A DNA stretch of 45,473 nucleotides from an uncultured Nitrospira sp. (GCA_902500805.1 CABVSA010000021.1:1-45473), one strand, 5' to 3'. Positions 18,775-27,806 are shown, counted from the first letter of the stretch. Program-made: numbers and translations. The notes: generated by a model from the sequence alone, not told the origin.

Positions 18775-18903
18775 GTGCCCTCCTGGTTAGATATTCGGCA
18801 TTCTCTCATCCAACTGGCTAATCAGCAGATCCTCCCTCAACCCCATTGAAGCCCTGTGATAGGACTGCTAGCATCATTCACTTATCATACTTAGGACCAG
18901 ACC

Positions 18904-21705
18904 GTGAAACCTAATCCTCTGCTTCCCAATCAGTCTATCAATCTCATCATCGAAGGTGCGAGGCAAAATAACCTCAAGAACATCTCGCTGCAGATTCCCC
19001 ACAATCAGGTCACGGCCATTACCGGCGTGTCAGGGTCAGGAAAATCTTCGCTCGCGTTCGACACGATCTTTGCCGAAGGCCAGTGGCGGTATGTGGAATC
19101 GCTCTCAACTTACGCCCGGATGTTTCTCGACAAGGTGGCTCGCCCGGATGTCGATCGACTGATCAATGTCCGCCCGGCCATTGCCATTGAACAGAAGAAT
19201 CAGGTACGCACGGCTCGTTCGACGGTCGGCACGACAACGGAGATCGCTGATCTCCTACGCCTGCTCTTCGCCAAAATCGGCAAGCACACCTGCCCAGACT
19301 GCAAACAAGAAGGCCGTTCGTTTCAACCAGACTCCGTCGTAGACGACCTACTCACTCGATGGCCTGATGCCAGAGCTATGATTCTATTCCCTCTTGCCGC
19401 TCCCAAGCCAAAAGAAGAAGCCGCATTTATCCAATCCCTCCTCACGCGCGGGTTCACCAGGGTCAAAACTCAGGATGATGTGATCGACCTCCACGAGGCT
19501 GGACAGGTAAAACTTCACAAGTCTCAATCGCTCCACATCGTTCTCGATCGTCTCGTCATCCGGGAAGACAATCGCACACGACTAGTCGAAAGTGTAGAAA
19601 CAGCCTTTCGTGAAGGAGAGGGCCACTGTTCCATCGACATCATCAACCATGAACGTCAGTCTTACAGCACACAGTTTCTCTGCCAAGGCTGCGGAAGAAC
19701 TTTTGAACCCCTACGGCCGATTCTCTTTTCGTTCAATCATCCGCTCGGCGCCTGCCCCGAATGCAAAGGATTCGGCAATGTGCTGCGATACGATCCTGAG
19801 CTGGTGATCCCTGATCAGACCAAGTCTCTCGCCCAAGGAGCGATCGAACCCTGGAGTAAGCCCAGCTCGGCCTGGTGGCAGAAGCAAATGTTGACCGCGA
19901 TGAAAAAACATGGTGTTAACGTCGAGACTCCGTTCAAGTCACTGCCGGCGGATCAGCAGCAGTTGCTCTGGGAAGGAGCCAAATCGTTTGACGGCATTAA
20001 TGACTTCTTTGAGTACCTCGAAGGCAAGCGGTACAAGCTGCACGTGCGCGTCTTTCTCAGCCGCTACCGCACGCCTTTCGATTGCCCCAGTTGCCACGGC
20101 AGCCGCCTGAAACCGGACGCGCGCTTCGTCAAGCTCGCCGGAAGCGATATTCACGAGACGACGGAACGAACGGTGGAGGGTCTGGCAGGGTGGGTGGACT
20201 CCCTGCCGCTCCGTCAGTCCGAACAGGAGATCGCCTCGGATATTCTCCGGCAACTCAAGGCAAAGCTCAGTTTTCTGATACGCGTCGGCCTTGGGTACCT
20301 AACCCTCAATCGCCAAACCAAGACGCTGTCCGGCGGCGAAGCCCAGCGAGTGGCGTTGGCGAATCAGCTCGGTTCGCGACTGGTCGGTACGCTCTACGTA
20401 CTCGACGAACCGACCATTGGGCTCCATGCTAGGGATACCGATCTATTGGCCGGCATCCTCCGTGACCTCGCAGCGACCGGAAATACCGTCGTGGTCGTCG
20501 AGCATGACCGCCGCATGATTGAGTCTGCCGATTTCCTCGTCGAACTGGGCCCCCAATCCGGTGAAAAGGGTGGTGAGATCGTCTGTGCAGCACCAACGAA
20601 AGAGTTCATCCAAGATCGTCGGGCCACAACTGCGCGATACTTGCGCGGTGAAGAAGAGATCCCCCAACCTCAGTCGAGACGAACCGGGAACGGCAAGGCG
20701 CTGGTGCTCGCCGGGGCCACGGAACACAACCTCAAGGATCTCTCCTTCCGTATCCCCCTCGGCATGTTGATCTGTGTGACCGGCGTGTCTGGTTCCGGAA
20801 AAAGTACGCTAGTTGAAGAGACGCTCTATCGAGCCGTGGCCAGGGCCTTTCGTGTGGCATCCCTGCCCATGGGACGGTTTACAGCAATCAAAGGTATCGA
20901 GCACCTCAGGGGCATCCGTCTGATCGATCAACAGCCGATCGGGCGTACGCCACGATCTAACCCCATCACGTACCTGAAAGGCTTCGACGAAATCCGTCAG
21001 CTGTTTGCCGCGGAACGGGAGGCTCAACGGCAGGGACTGACACCAGGACACTTTTCGTTCAACGCCGCCGGTGGCCGCTGTGAACGCTGTGAAGGCAGCG
21101 GCGTAGAGAAGTTGGAGATGTACTTCTTCGAAGATATCTACGCGCCCTGTGAGACCTGTGACGGCAAGCGCTTCAACGCAGAAGTCCTCAAGATTCATTG
21201 CCGCGGTAAGAATATCGCTGAAGTCCTCAATATGACCGTGGAAGAAGCCGCTTCATTCTTCACCGGAGCGCCGAAGCTACAAGATAAGCTCCATCTGCTC
21301 TCCTCAATCGGGCTTGGCTATCTTCGCCTAGGCCAATCCGCGACCACATTATCAGGCGGAGAAGCCCAGCGATTGAAGATCGCCGCCGAACTCAAAGGTG
21401 CCTCAGCCAAAGACATCCTCTATATCATGGATGAGCCCACCACCGGTCTGCATTTTGAGGATATCAAGAAACTCCTCGCCGTCCTCCACAAACTCGTGAA
21501 CGCCGGGAACACAGTGGTCGTCGTTGAACACAATCTCGATGTCATCAAATCCGCGGACTGGATCATCGATCTCGGCCCTGAAGGCGGCGCCGCGGGAGGA
21601 CAGATTATCGCCGAAGGCCGCCCAGAAGAGGTGGCAAAGGTGGTTGAATCACATACAGGGCGGTTTCTGTCGGATATCCTTCAGGCCAGAACCCCTCAAG
21701 GTTGA
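18904..21705 (+). CDS. uvrA: UvrA-type excinuclease ATPase (possibly a second UvrA)
   Basis: This 933-residue double ABC ATPase has Walker A motifs at 41-49 (GVSGSGKSS) and 627-635 (GVSGSGKST), two signature motifs (TLSGGEAQR), two ADP/DEP Walker B regions (LDEPTIGLH and MDEPTTGLH), and three zinc-binding CxxC pairs or sets (CPDC, CQGC with CPEC, CERC with CETC). A region of the right size for the UvrB-binding domain follows the first zinc pair. Several blocks differ from textbook UvrA, for example STYARMFLDKV and TYLKGFDEIR, so it may be a paralog. Start is a GTG at 18904 with AGGA upstream. No damage-response operator was recognised. Confidence 0.88.
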   Translation: MKPNPLLPNQSINLIIEGARQNNLKNISLQIPHNQVTAITGVSGSGKSSLAFDTIFAEGQWRYVESLSTYARMFLDKVARPDVDRLINVRPAIAIEQKNQVRTARSTVGTTTEIADLLRLLFAKIGKHTCPDCKQEGRSFQPDSVVDDLLTRWPDARAMILFPLAAPKPKEEAAFIQSLLTRGFTRVKTQDDVIDLHEAGQVKLHKSQSLHIVLDRLVIREDNRTRLVESVETAFREGEGHCSIDIINHERQSYSTQFLCQGCGRTFEPLRPILFSFNHPLGACPECKGFGNVLRYDPELVIPDQTKSLAQGAIEPWSKPSSAWWQKQMLTAMKKHGVNVETPFKSLPADQQQLLWEGAKSFDGINDFFEYLEGKRYKLHVRVFLSRYRTPFDCPSCHGSRLKPDARFVKLAGSDIHETTERTVEGLAGWVDSLPLRQSEQEIASDILRQLKAKLSFLIRVGLGYLTLNRQTKTLSGGEAQRVALANQLGSRLVGTLYVLDEPTIGLHARDTDLLAGILRDLAATGNTVVVVEHDRRMIESADFLVELGPQSGEKGGEIVCAAPTKEFIQDRRATTARYLRGEEEIPQPQSRRTGNGKALVLAGATEHNLKDLSFRIPLGMLICVTGVSGSGKSTLVEETLYRAVARAFRVASLPMGRFTAIKGIEHLRGIRLIDQQPIGRTPRSNPITYLKGFDEIRQLFAAEREAQRQGLTPGHFSFNAAGGRCERCEGSGVEKLEMYFFEDIYAPCETCDGKRFNAEVLKIHCRGKNIAEVLNMTVEEAASFFTGAPKLQDKLHLLSSIGLGYLRLGQSATTLSGGEAQRLKIAAELKGASAKDILYIMDEPTTGLHFEDIKKLLAVLHKLVNAGNTVVVVEHNLDVIKSADWIIDLGPEGGAAGGQIIAEGRPEEVAKVVESHTGRFLSDILQARTPQG

Positions 21706-21764
21706 GGCGACGACGGATTGAACATCCGCCGCCGCCTCGATACGCGGAGGAGATCACTTTGGAA

Positions 21765-22754
21765 TCAGCAAACCTTCTCCAAGGTATTGATGCTGACATG
21801 CGGCCATTGAATGAGGCCTGGGCAACAGCCGGGAGGCAATCCATCTACACGCAGGAAGAAATCCAGCATGACTAACTGGGAATATTGCAGACGCAGTTTC
21901 GGCTTCCCATGCTTGTCCTTCTCTTTCAACTCCTGAATCCAAAAGGTGGACTTCATGACCGTCGCATTGGCCTGCCTCACAATAAAGGGGATGTTCACCA
22001 CGCCACCTGTCGGATGCGTTGAGTCAACATCCAAGACCGTGGTGCGTTCGATCTCAATACCTTTATTCGCCTCCTCGAGGAGGTCGTTCGGACTGATGGG
22101 GTTGAACAAGCCCTGGAACAGATTGTCATTATAATGTTAGTATGGGGCCAGATAGGGATTCTTCAGGTCTTGATCAACCCCGATCGGCAAACCGTTGATG
22201 TCAGGAATGCTTGGGCCGCCCGCGTGTTCACTACTCTGACCTAAGGCCAACACCGAATCGCCGTGAGGGATACTCGCAAGCCGCGCAATGTTCAGACTGT
22301 CCGTCATGCCGTTCGTCATATGCAACCACAAACCCGGTTCATGATGAATGGCAGCACCAGCCGGACCAGCCAGGCCGCTCTTCGGGAAATCATCGGCGGC
22401 GATTTGTTTGATGCTCTGTTGATAATCGAGCGTCACGAGAAACTGATCGGTATTCGCAGGAGTCCCCGGAGAGAGACGGACGCCACGATTCGGAACAGCC
22501 TTATCGACCAGTGTAAACTCAAGTTCTTCGTTGTATTGATTGACCAGTAACCGATAATTGAGTGGAAAGGGAACTCCCTGCGGCGGCGCCACAAAGGGCA
22601 GCGCGATCATATTCCATCCACGCCCCTGTAAATTCGGCATGTTCGCCCATTTCCCTGGAAGCAGCTTCAACGGTCCAAGTTCCGGGTCATTGGGCTTGGG
22701 ATCTTTTTCAATCCTCCGTGTTGTATTCTGGAGTTCCGCTGGTTTCGTTTTCAT
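21765..22754 (-). pseudogene. Heme-binding/nitrobindin-like protein gene interrupted by an in-frame TAA
   Basis: The 5' part (22754-22137, 205 residues) starts after AAGGAG and contains LLPGKW, GRGWNMIALPF, HHEPGLWLHMTN and IARLASIPHGDSVLALG, suggestive of a calycin/nitrobindin-type beta-barrel. It ends at TAA (22139-22137). The same frame continues without interruption as HYNDNLFQGLFNPISPND through RLQYSQLVMLDFF and PHVSINTLEKVC to 21765. The downstream part has only a TTG start and no ribosome site. Without the stop the protein would be about 330 residues. I infer one ancestral gene with a nonsense change or a sequencing error; the family name is tentative. Confidence 0.7.
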
Positions 22755-23397
22755 CCCAATATCTCCTTTTCGTTGAATTGGTCATGCGTGGCAGCAACCG
22801 ATATGAACATCTCTTCGCCCAGTGAGAGTAGGGAACCGCTCAATCAGGTATCAGGTACCCTCGACCTCCCTTCTTTCATTCACCAATTTCCCCACACCCT
22901 ATGGGCAATACGTGAGTCGACAGAAATTCTTTGCAGCTCGACTCGTGCGTGACTGCTCATTCACGTACAGCAAGTGAGATGCCATCGCAGAAACATTCAC
23001 ACCGACCAGCTATACCGGCAGTCCTCATCTCTTTACTTTCAGTGAGATATGCCCATGAGACAAGCACCACGCAAAAGGAACCCATTGCTCGAAGCGCTTA
23101 AGCATGGATCAAAAACAATTCAGGGAGTGTGTCGGATGTGATACGTCATACGCAGTCCCGCTCCGACAGTCTGTTCCGTTTCAGAGCAGGGGTAACCGGT
23201 GACGCCAGGAATAATATAGGTATCTACCGCATATCTTACTTGGCGACACACCAGTACATTCACCAGTGCAGACCAGTCCATGGGTATGCGGGAGGATGCA
23301 TGGGATCAATGATGTGGTTCTTGAATCGAGTGCCAGCAGGTGTTACCTGCTCTGCAGCGGCGAGCTACTTATCTTGCTTGACAGGATTTTGCGCCGG
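22755..23397. other. 643-bp stretch without a supported gene
   Basis: No frame here has a convincing start, ribosome site and protein-like composition; the longest plus frame (23129-23443) is Ser/Arg/Gly-rich and overlaps the neighbouring gene. The only clear structure is a perfect 7-3-7 palindrome (AGCAGGT GTT ACCTGCT, 23335-23351) about 50 bp past the nucleotidyltransferase stop. It may be a decayed gene or a regulatory stretch. Confidence 0.5.
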
Positions 23398-23928
23398 TTA
23401 CCGCTTGTCCAGACCAAGCTTGTCTTTCCACTCTTCGATATAGACCTGGTCGACCGGTAGCTCTGCCTGTGCAATCTTTTCGAGATCAGCCTGATCTTGC
23501 AATCGTCCTGCGATCATCTTCATCAAAATAAGATCTTCCAACGTGAGGATGCATACAACCTGACTACCAAACAATATCCGTCTCTTCCAGACAAGAGCCG
23601 ACTGTAAAAACTCTGAATCGGCCAACAGCAGGTCGACCACGGTCTCTCGGTTCTCTCGGATTCCAGTACAACACCAGATCGAAATACCCCTGAACTTCAT
23701 GGGCGTCGAATGGACAATGGTCGACGTAAAGACCGAGGAGATCAGGGACTGAATCGTCTCCCGAGACGGCGAATCAAGCAGGATGAGAATATCAACATCG
23801 GTGGTGGCGCGAGGCTCAACCAACACGCTGAATGCCCAACCACGGGCCAAGGCATACTGAGCATTCCGGCGATCGAACTCGTTGAGAAGCTCGGTCAATA
23901 TCTGGCCGAGGTCTGATTCGCCTGCCAT
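23398..23928 (-). CDS. Nucleotidyltransferase-fold protein (AbiEii/MNT-like)
   Basis: This 176-residue protein has the nucleotidyltransferase pattern: ALARGWAF (where a GG is usual), PRATTDVDILI giving the metal-binding D44 and D46, a likely third Asp at D99 (ETVVDLLLAD), and a helical end (LEDLILMKMIAGRLQDQADLEKI). Proteins of this type are found as antitoxins, abortive-infection proteins and stand-alone enzymes. It overlaps the small gene upstream by 34 bp, so the two form a unit. The loss of one Gly in the GG motif may affect activity. Confidence 0.8.
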   Translation of the reverse strand: MAGESDLGQILTELLNEFDRRNAQYALARGWAFSVLVEPRATTDVDILILLDSPSRETIQSLISSVFTSTIVHSTPMKFRGISIWCCTGIRENRETVVDLLLADSEFLQSALVWKRRILFGSQVVCILTLEDLILMKMIAGRLQDQADLEKIAQAELPVDQVYIEEWKDKLGLDKR

Positions 23929-24101
23929 GCCCGTTCTTTTGCTAAGCGGATCTCGTGCATCACGTCTGCCATAGTGTATGCCTGATTCTGCTGCCGTAGC
24001 GCAGCAAGTCGTAAGGAGAGGGCTAGTTCGGTAAGTTCAATCCCTCTCTGGAGGTTGGCGGACATCCGCTCCCGTTCTTGCTGCTCCCCCTGTGGATACA
24101 T
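23895..24101 (-). CDS. Small helical protein preceding the nucleotidyltransferase gene
   Basis: This protein has up to 68 residues; an ATG at 24065 (MSANLQRGIELTELAL) has GGGAG upstream and gives 56 residues. It is predicted fully helical with LALSLRLAALRQQ and VMHEIRLAKERAWQ. Small genes of this kind often sit before AbiEii/MNT-type nucleotidyltransferases. The 34-bp overlap with the next gene supports co-translation. The function is unknown; a toxin-antitoxin-like pairing is only a possibility. Confidence 0.6.
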   Translation of the reverse strand: MYPQGEQQERERMSANLQRGIELTELALSLRLAALRQQNQAYTMADVMHEIRLAKERAWQANQTSARY

Positions 24102-24169
24102 GAATACTTTAGCCGTGAATGGAGTGTACTAAACGCCCGAGTCCCGGCAATTGAAGGGCGATTCACCTG

Positions 24170-25549
24170 CTACACCTCTGGCGTGTCACCTTTAGCCGCC
24201 TGCTGTTCGGCTGCCAGCTTTTTGTGCAGATACTTCTTACTGACGGTCGTGATGAGAAAGGAAAGTCCAATGGCAATCGGGACAAAGATCGCCGAGGCCA
24301 CATTCGCATTACCAAGCCAACCAACTTCATACAGCCCCTTGAAGACGTATCCTGCCAGGCCGGCTAGATAGTAGGCGATCACAATGACAGACAGGCCTTC
24401 AACGGTATGCTGGAGGATCACTTGGCTCTTCGTCGTCTTGTCGACACTCTGGAGGAGCGTGAGGTTTTGTGACTCCACAATCAAGTCGATCCGGGTGCGA
24501 ATAATCGCAATGATCCCTTCGAATCCTCCGCGGAGCGTATCGATCCGGCGCAAGAGTTGTTGATACCCTTCCGCCACACCGGTAATACCTCCCAACACAT
24601 AGTCGGAGATGGGACGGTAGGAGGCTGTCGGCTGCTCCGCCAACGAGGCCAACGTGGCATGCACGATCTTATCGTACGGAATCGAAGCCGACAATTCGAA
24701 GTGCAACTTGCCGGCTATGCGATTGGTTTTCAGCAAGTCTTGCGTGAGGCTGTTCAACCATCGCTGCAACGTCTCAGGATTGGCGTGACCGATATGCCCC
24801 GTAATGATTTCTCGCTGCTGGAGATGCACTTGTTCGAATTTATAGACCTGATCAATCGCGGCAGAGAAGAGCGGTTTCTGCATCAGCAGAAGATGGTAGT
24901 AGGTTTCGATCCGTACAATTCCATCCACGATGTCTTTTAAGCGCGAGTGGTCCCCTTGCAGCGGGCCGACGCTCACCCAGTATCGTTCTCGCCCATGGTT
25001 GTCCGGAGTAAAGCTAGTTACGACAGCGGCCTGTTCATTGTAAATTCGGCTGCCGTACAGCACAGGTCCCGGCAACTGCCCTCGCACCTCATCCCGGGAA
25101 GGCAGGGCACCGGTCTTCAGCACAATATCCAACCGACAGACGACAGAACCAAGTGGCGTCAACGAGACAGGGGCAGCTGGAAACGTGAGTGGCCCAAACG
25201 TGAGCAGGCTCGCCGGCGATGAAGGCACATGCCAAAATTGATAGTTATAGTATTCCGTATGGGCTTGCCAGATGAGAATGAGGCGATCTCCATTCTCGGC
25301 TTCCTTCACGCCATAGCCAAAATTGTCCCGCAGCTCGATCCGCTCATCGGGAACATTGAATCGCTCCAGTAACGATTGAAATTCAGCTCGGCTGGCCGGC
25401 CGCTGCGTGGGTGGGTCGGACATGCGAAACGCTTCATACTGCACATGGGCCGGCGCGCGAAGCCACTCGCTGATCGGCTGATGCGGCTGTTCATGCAGTT
25501 TCTTCAGAAATGATTCGCCGTCTTCCCGATTGAAGCCCGCCTGAGTCAC
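24170..25549 (-). CDS. DUF3422 family membrane protein
   Basis: This 459-residue protein has a long soluble N-terminal part (HEQPHQPISEWLRAPAH, then YYNYQFWHVP and YGSRIYNEQAAVVTSF), a helical middle (residues about 230-390) and two C-terminal membrane segments (VIVIAYYLAGLAGYVF and ASAIFVPIAIGLSFLITTV). This matches DUF3422, whose role is unknown. The GTG at 25549 is chosen because GAGGAGA lies 5 bases upstream; the frame opens at 25588 without a site. It is monocistronic. Confidence 0.85.
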   Translation of the reverse strand: MTQAGFNREDGESFLKKLHEQPHQPISEWLRAPAHVQYEAFRMSDPPTQRPASRAEFQSLLERFNVPDERIELRDNFGYGVKEAENGDRLILIWQAHTEYYNYQFWHVPSSPASLLTFGPLTFPAAPVSLTPLGSVVCRLDIVLKTGALPSRDEVRGQLPGPVLYGSRIYNEQAAVVTSFTPDNHGRERYWVSVGPLQGDHSRLKDIVDGIVRIETYYHLLLMQKPLFSAAIDQVYKFEQVHLQQREIITGHIGHANPETLQRWLNSLTQDLLKTNRIAGKLHFELSASIPYDKIVHATLASLAEQPTASYRPISDYVLGGITGVAEGYQQLLRRIDTLRGGFEGIIAIIRTRIDLIVESQNLTLLQSVDKTTKSQVILQHTVEGLSVIVIAYYLAGLAGYVFKGLYEVGWLGNANVASAIFVPIAIGLSFLITTVSKKYLHKKLAAEQQAAKGDTPEV

Positions 25550-25687
25550 AAATCTCTCCTCTACGAGAATGAAGTACGGCCTTAACACTCGCCGCGATCT
25601 ATTGCACTACGAGTCTGCCGAAACACTCGGTTCTTACTTGTAAGGCCGCTGAAATGTTCCCTGCGGCACACACACCACAGTTAATTG

Positions 25688-25806
25688 AGGATGCTCAAAA
25701 GGCCATCCAGCAAGGCCGCAGCGAGCGAAGCGGTGAGGCGTACGCTTCGGTACGTTGAGCCTCTGAGCGAGGCGAGAACACTGCTGGGGGGCTTTTTCAG
25801 CATCCT
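25688..25806. repeat. 119-bp palindromic intergenic repeat (Nitrospira-type)
   Basis: The ends form an inverted repeat (AGGATGCT at 25688-25695 with AGCATCCT at 25799-25806), extended by AAAAGGCC against GGGGCTTTTT. Inside is a second hairpin, GAGGC-GTAC-GCTTCG-GTAC with GCCTC. I recall near-identical elements scattered between genes in Nitrospira genomes. It sits between the yqgE stop and the DUF3422 start and holds no gene. Confidence 0.7.
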
Positions 25807-25851
25807 GCTAATGATGCGTGAGTGATGAGGAGAGAAGCAAGAGGAGCGGGT

Positions 25852-26412
25852 TCAGTTACAGGATGGATCAAACGGCATTTCGGCGTATGGCTGATAGGTT
25901 TCGCCCAACGTGCACAAGATGTCTCCCCACACACGCGTCGGATCCTTTTCAAACACAGCCTGTGGATTGGCAGGAAGAGTCATCCACGAGCCGGTTTTCA
26001 TCTCGCCTTCCAGCTGACCAGGTCCCCATCCAGAATAGCCGAGATAGGCCCTGAAGAATTCTTTCGTGCCGGCGGCAGTGAGAATCCGTTCAACCATCCC
26101 GATATCCCCACCCAGACAGACTCCGTCGAAGACATGGTGCGCATTGTCCGGAAACTGGTCGCCCCGGTAGAGCAGCATCACCTGATTGGTTTGGACAGGA
26201 CCGCCGGCATACAAAACATGACCGGTCCCTTCGATGACCGGGATCTGCGGCAGAGCCTCCGAAATGGACATGGCAGTGGGCCGATTGACAATGACACCCA
26301 GTGCGCCCTCCGGTCCATGCTCGCACAGCAACACCACGGTCTGGCGAAAATTTGGGTCGCGCAGGCCTGGAGCGGCGATCAGAAACATGCCCTTCCGGAG
26401 TTCCGTACTCAT
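25852..26412 (-). CDS. YqgE/AlgH family protein
   Basis: This 186-residue protein has the YqgE pattern: STELRKGMFLIAAPGLRDPNF, VVLLCEHGPEGALGVIVNRP, YAGGPVQTNQVMLLY and a C-terminal GYSGWGPGQLEGEM. The family was once named AlgH (alginate regulation), but its molecular role is not established. The ATG at 26412 matches the family start; the longer frame to 26448 lacks support. It may be transcribed with the amidohydrolase gene 72 bp upstream. Confidence 0.92.
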   Translation of the reverse strand: MSTELRKGMFLIAAPGLRDPNFRQTVVLLCEHGPEGALGVIVNRPTAMSISEALPQIPVIEGTGHVLYAGGPVQTNQVMLLYRGDQFPDNAHHVFDGVCLGGDIGMVERILTAAGTKEFFRAYLGYSGWGPGQLEGEMKTGSWMTLPANPQAVFEKDPTRVWGDILCTLGETYQPYAEMPFDPSCN

Positions 26413-26484
26413 GAGCGAAATCCTACCCTGCCCATGCAACTTGTGCAAGCTCCAGGCTTCTCTCAGCAGAATGCATGTGAGCGG

Positions 26485-27276
26485 TTATAACTTGTATAGG
26501 GATGCACGTCGGTCACGAAGCAGGTCATTGTAGCGATTGAGACTCTTATTGCGGGCTTCAGCCGGATCGATCTCAATGATGGTCAGTTCTTCTTTGTCAC
26601 GAGATGCTCTCTGTATGATCACGCCTTTCGGTGTGACGATTTCACTCTGGCCGATATAGGTCAAGGGATCCTTACCGCCGCGCGCCTCCCGACCGATGCG
26701 ATTGCACGTCACGGCAAAGACTCGATTTTCAAGGCACCGAACAGGCATCGAATCCGGGCAGTTCGGTAAAACGAGATTGGAGGGATGGCAAATAATCTCG
26801 GCGCCCTGTATCGCCAAGGTCCGGGCAGCCTCCGGATAGTACCAATCGAAACAAATCATGACGCCGATCTTGGCGACGCCGATATCCCACACCAGAAATC
26901 CAGAATCACCCGGCGTGAAGAACTGGGTCTCTTCATAAAACAGATGGGTTTTTCGGTAACACCCCAGAAACCCTGAGGGCCCTACCACCACGGCGGAGTT
27001 GTAACAGATTGATCCGGATCGCTCAGGCAATCCAGCCACAAGGTGCATCTTGCGACGTTTGGCGATATCCACCAGCCGACGAACCGTCGGGCCATCCGGG
27101 ACCGGCTCGGCCAGCCTCTGCACCTCCTCGCGAGACACGAATTGATAACCGGACGCGAACAATTCCGGAAGTACGAGGAGATCGGCATCCGCCTGGTCCA
27201 GTCTTGCCGCTACCACATCAAGATTGGCAGCAACTTCGCCGAACTGTGGATCACACTGATAGAAACCGACTCGCAC
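26485..27276 (-). CDS. Carbon-nitrogen hydrolase (nitrilase superfamily amidase)
   Basis: This 263-residue enzyme has the Glu-Lys-Cys triad of the superfamily: E38 in VLPELF, K109 in YRKTHLF and C142 in MICFDWYYPE. Length and the closing NRYNDLLRDRR fit single-domain omega-amidase or N-carbamoyl-hydrolase-like members; the substrate cannot be told. The start is a GTG at 27276 with AGAGGGG upstream. A strong hairpin separates it from smbP. Confidence 0.9.
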   Translation of the reverse strand: MRVGFYQCDPQFGEVAANLDVVAARLDQADADLLVLPELFASGYQFVSREEVQRLAEPVPDGPTVRRLVDIAKRRKMHLVAGLPERSGSICYNSAVVVGPSGFLGCYRKTHLFYEETQFFTPGDSGFLVWDIGVAKIGVMICFDWYYPEAARTLAIQGAEIICHPSNLVLPNCPDSMPVRCLENRVFAVTCNRIGREARGGKDPLTYIGQSEIVTPKGVIIQRASRDKEELTIIEIDPAEARNKSLNRYNDLLRDRRASLYKL

Positions 27277-27294
27277 CAGATCACCCCTCTAGAC

Positions 27295-27329
27295 AAGAAC
27301 GGGTAGGGATCATCTCCCTACCCGTTCTT
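27295..27329. terminator. Strong hairpin between smbP and the amidase gene
   Basis: A perfect 15-bp stem (27295-27309 with 27315-27329) around a 5-base loop lies 39 bp past the smbP stop. On the minus strand the stem closes in an A-flanked TTGTC rather than a long T run, so termination is likely but read from structure alone. Confidence 0.7.
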
Positions 27330-27368
27330 AACTCACAACTGTGAGCTGACACTTACCGGCTCTTGGCG

Positions 27369-27716
27369 TTACTTCACTTCAGCCAGATGCGTGGCGCCAC
27401 CGTCAGCATGCTCCGTGCATGCCTCTGCGTGTCCGGCTTTGCCATGCTTCACCGCTTCCGTGAGATGCTTCACTCCCTCGAGCAGATGAGGGTTTTTCCC
27501 ACCCGCAGCCGTTGCATGCTTCAGCGCTTCTTCTGCATGCTCCACACAGGCGTCGGCGTGGCCTTCTTTGCCATGCGATGCCGCACCCCTTGCATGTTCG
27601 ACCGCTTCCGCCACATGCTTGTCACCGGCCAATGCGAGACCATTCAACAGCGGGGCCCCGAGCAATAGACCTCCCCCAATCACCAGTAACGCACTACGAA
27701 GCACTCTTCTCATCAT
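27369..27716 (-). CDS. smbP: SmbP-like His-rich periplasmic metal-binding protein
   Basis: This 115-residue protein has a signal peptide (residues 1-30, ending LALA) and a helical mature chain with 12 histidines, many spaced seven apart. Residues 48-67 and 91-110 are a clear internal repeat (HGKxGHAxAC..HA). This resembles small metal-binding protein SmbP of ammonia oxidisers, which binds copper and other divalent metals. Two cysteines (57 and 100) sit at matching repeat positions. The ATG at 27716 follows AAGGAGG. A TTGACA element lies upstream at 27806-27801. Confidence 0.85.
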   Translation of the reverse strand: MMRRVLRSALLVIGGGLLLGAPLLNGLALAGDKHVAEAVEHARGAASHGKEGHADACVEHAEEALKHATAAGGKNPHLLEGVKHLTEAVKHGKAGHAEACTEHADGGATHLAEVK

Positions 27717-27776
27717 GGCTGCCTCCTTGATGGGTGAAGATTCGCAGTTCAGACGACTTCCATACTTCATAAATTC

Positions 27777-27806
27777 ACCTTACACAGCGTGTCTTGAACC
27801 TGTCAA
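27777..27806 (-). promoter_or_regulatory. Candidate promoter for smbP
   Basis: A perfect TTGACA (27806-27801, minus strand) is followed after 18 bases by TAAGGT (27782-27777), a weak -10. The -35 box overlaps the last codons of the rhodanese gene. Confidence 0.35.

Noticed and set aside
22137..22139. Programmed recoding at the TAA
   Set aside because: TAA is not a selenocysteine or pyrrolysine codon and no recoding structure was evident, so nonsense change or error is simpler.
23129..23443. Plus-strand frame in the gene-free gap
   Set aside because: Low-complexity translation, no ribosome site, and it runs into the nucleotidyltransferase gene on the other strand.
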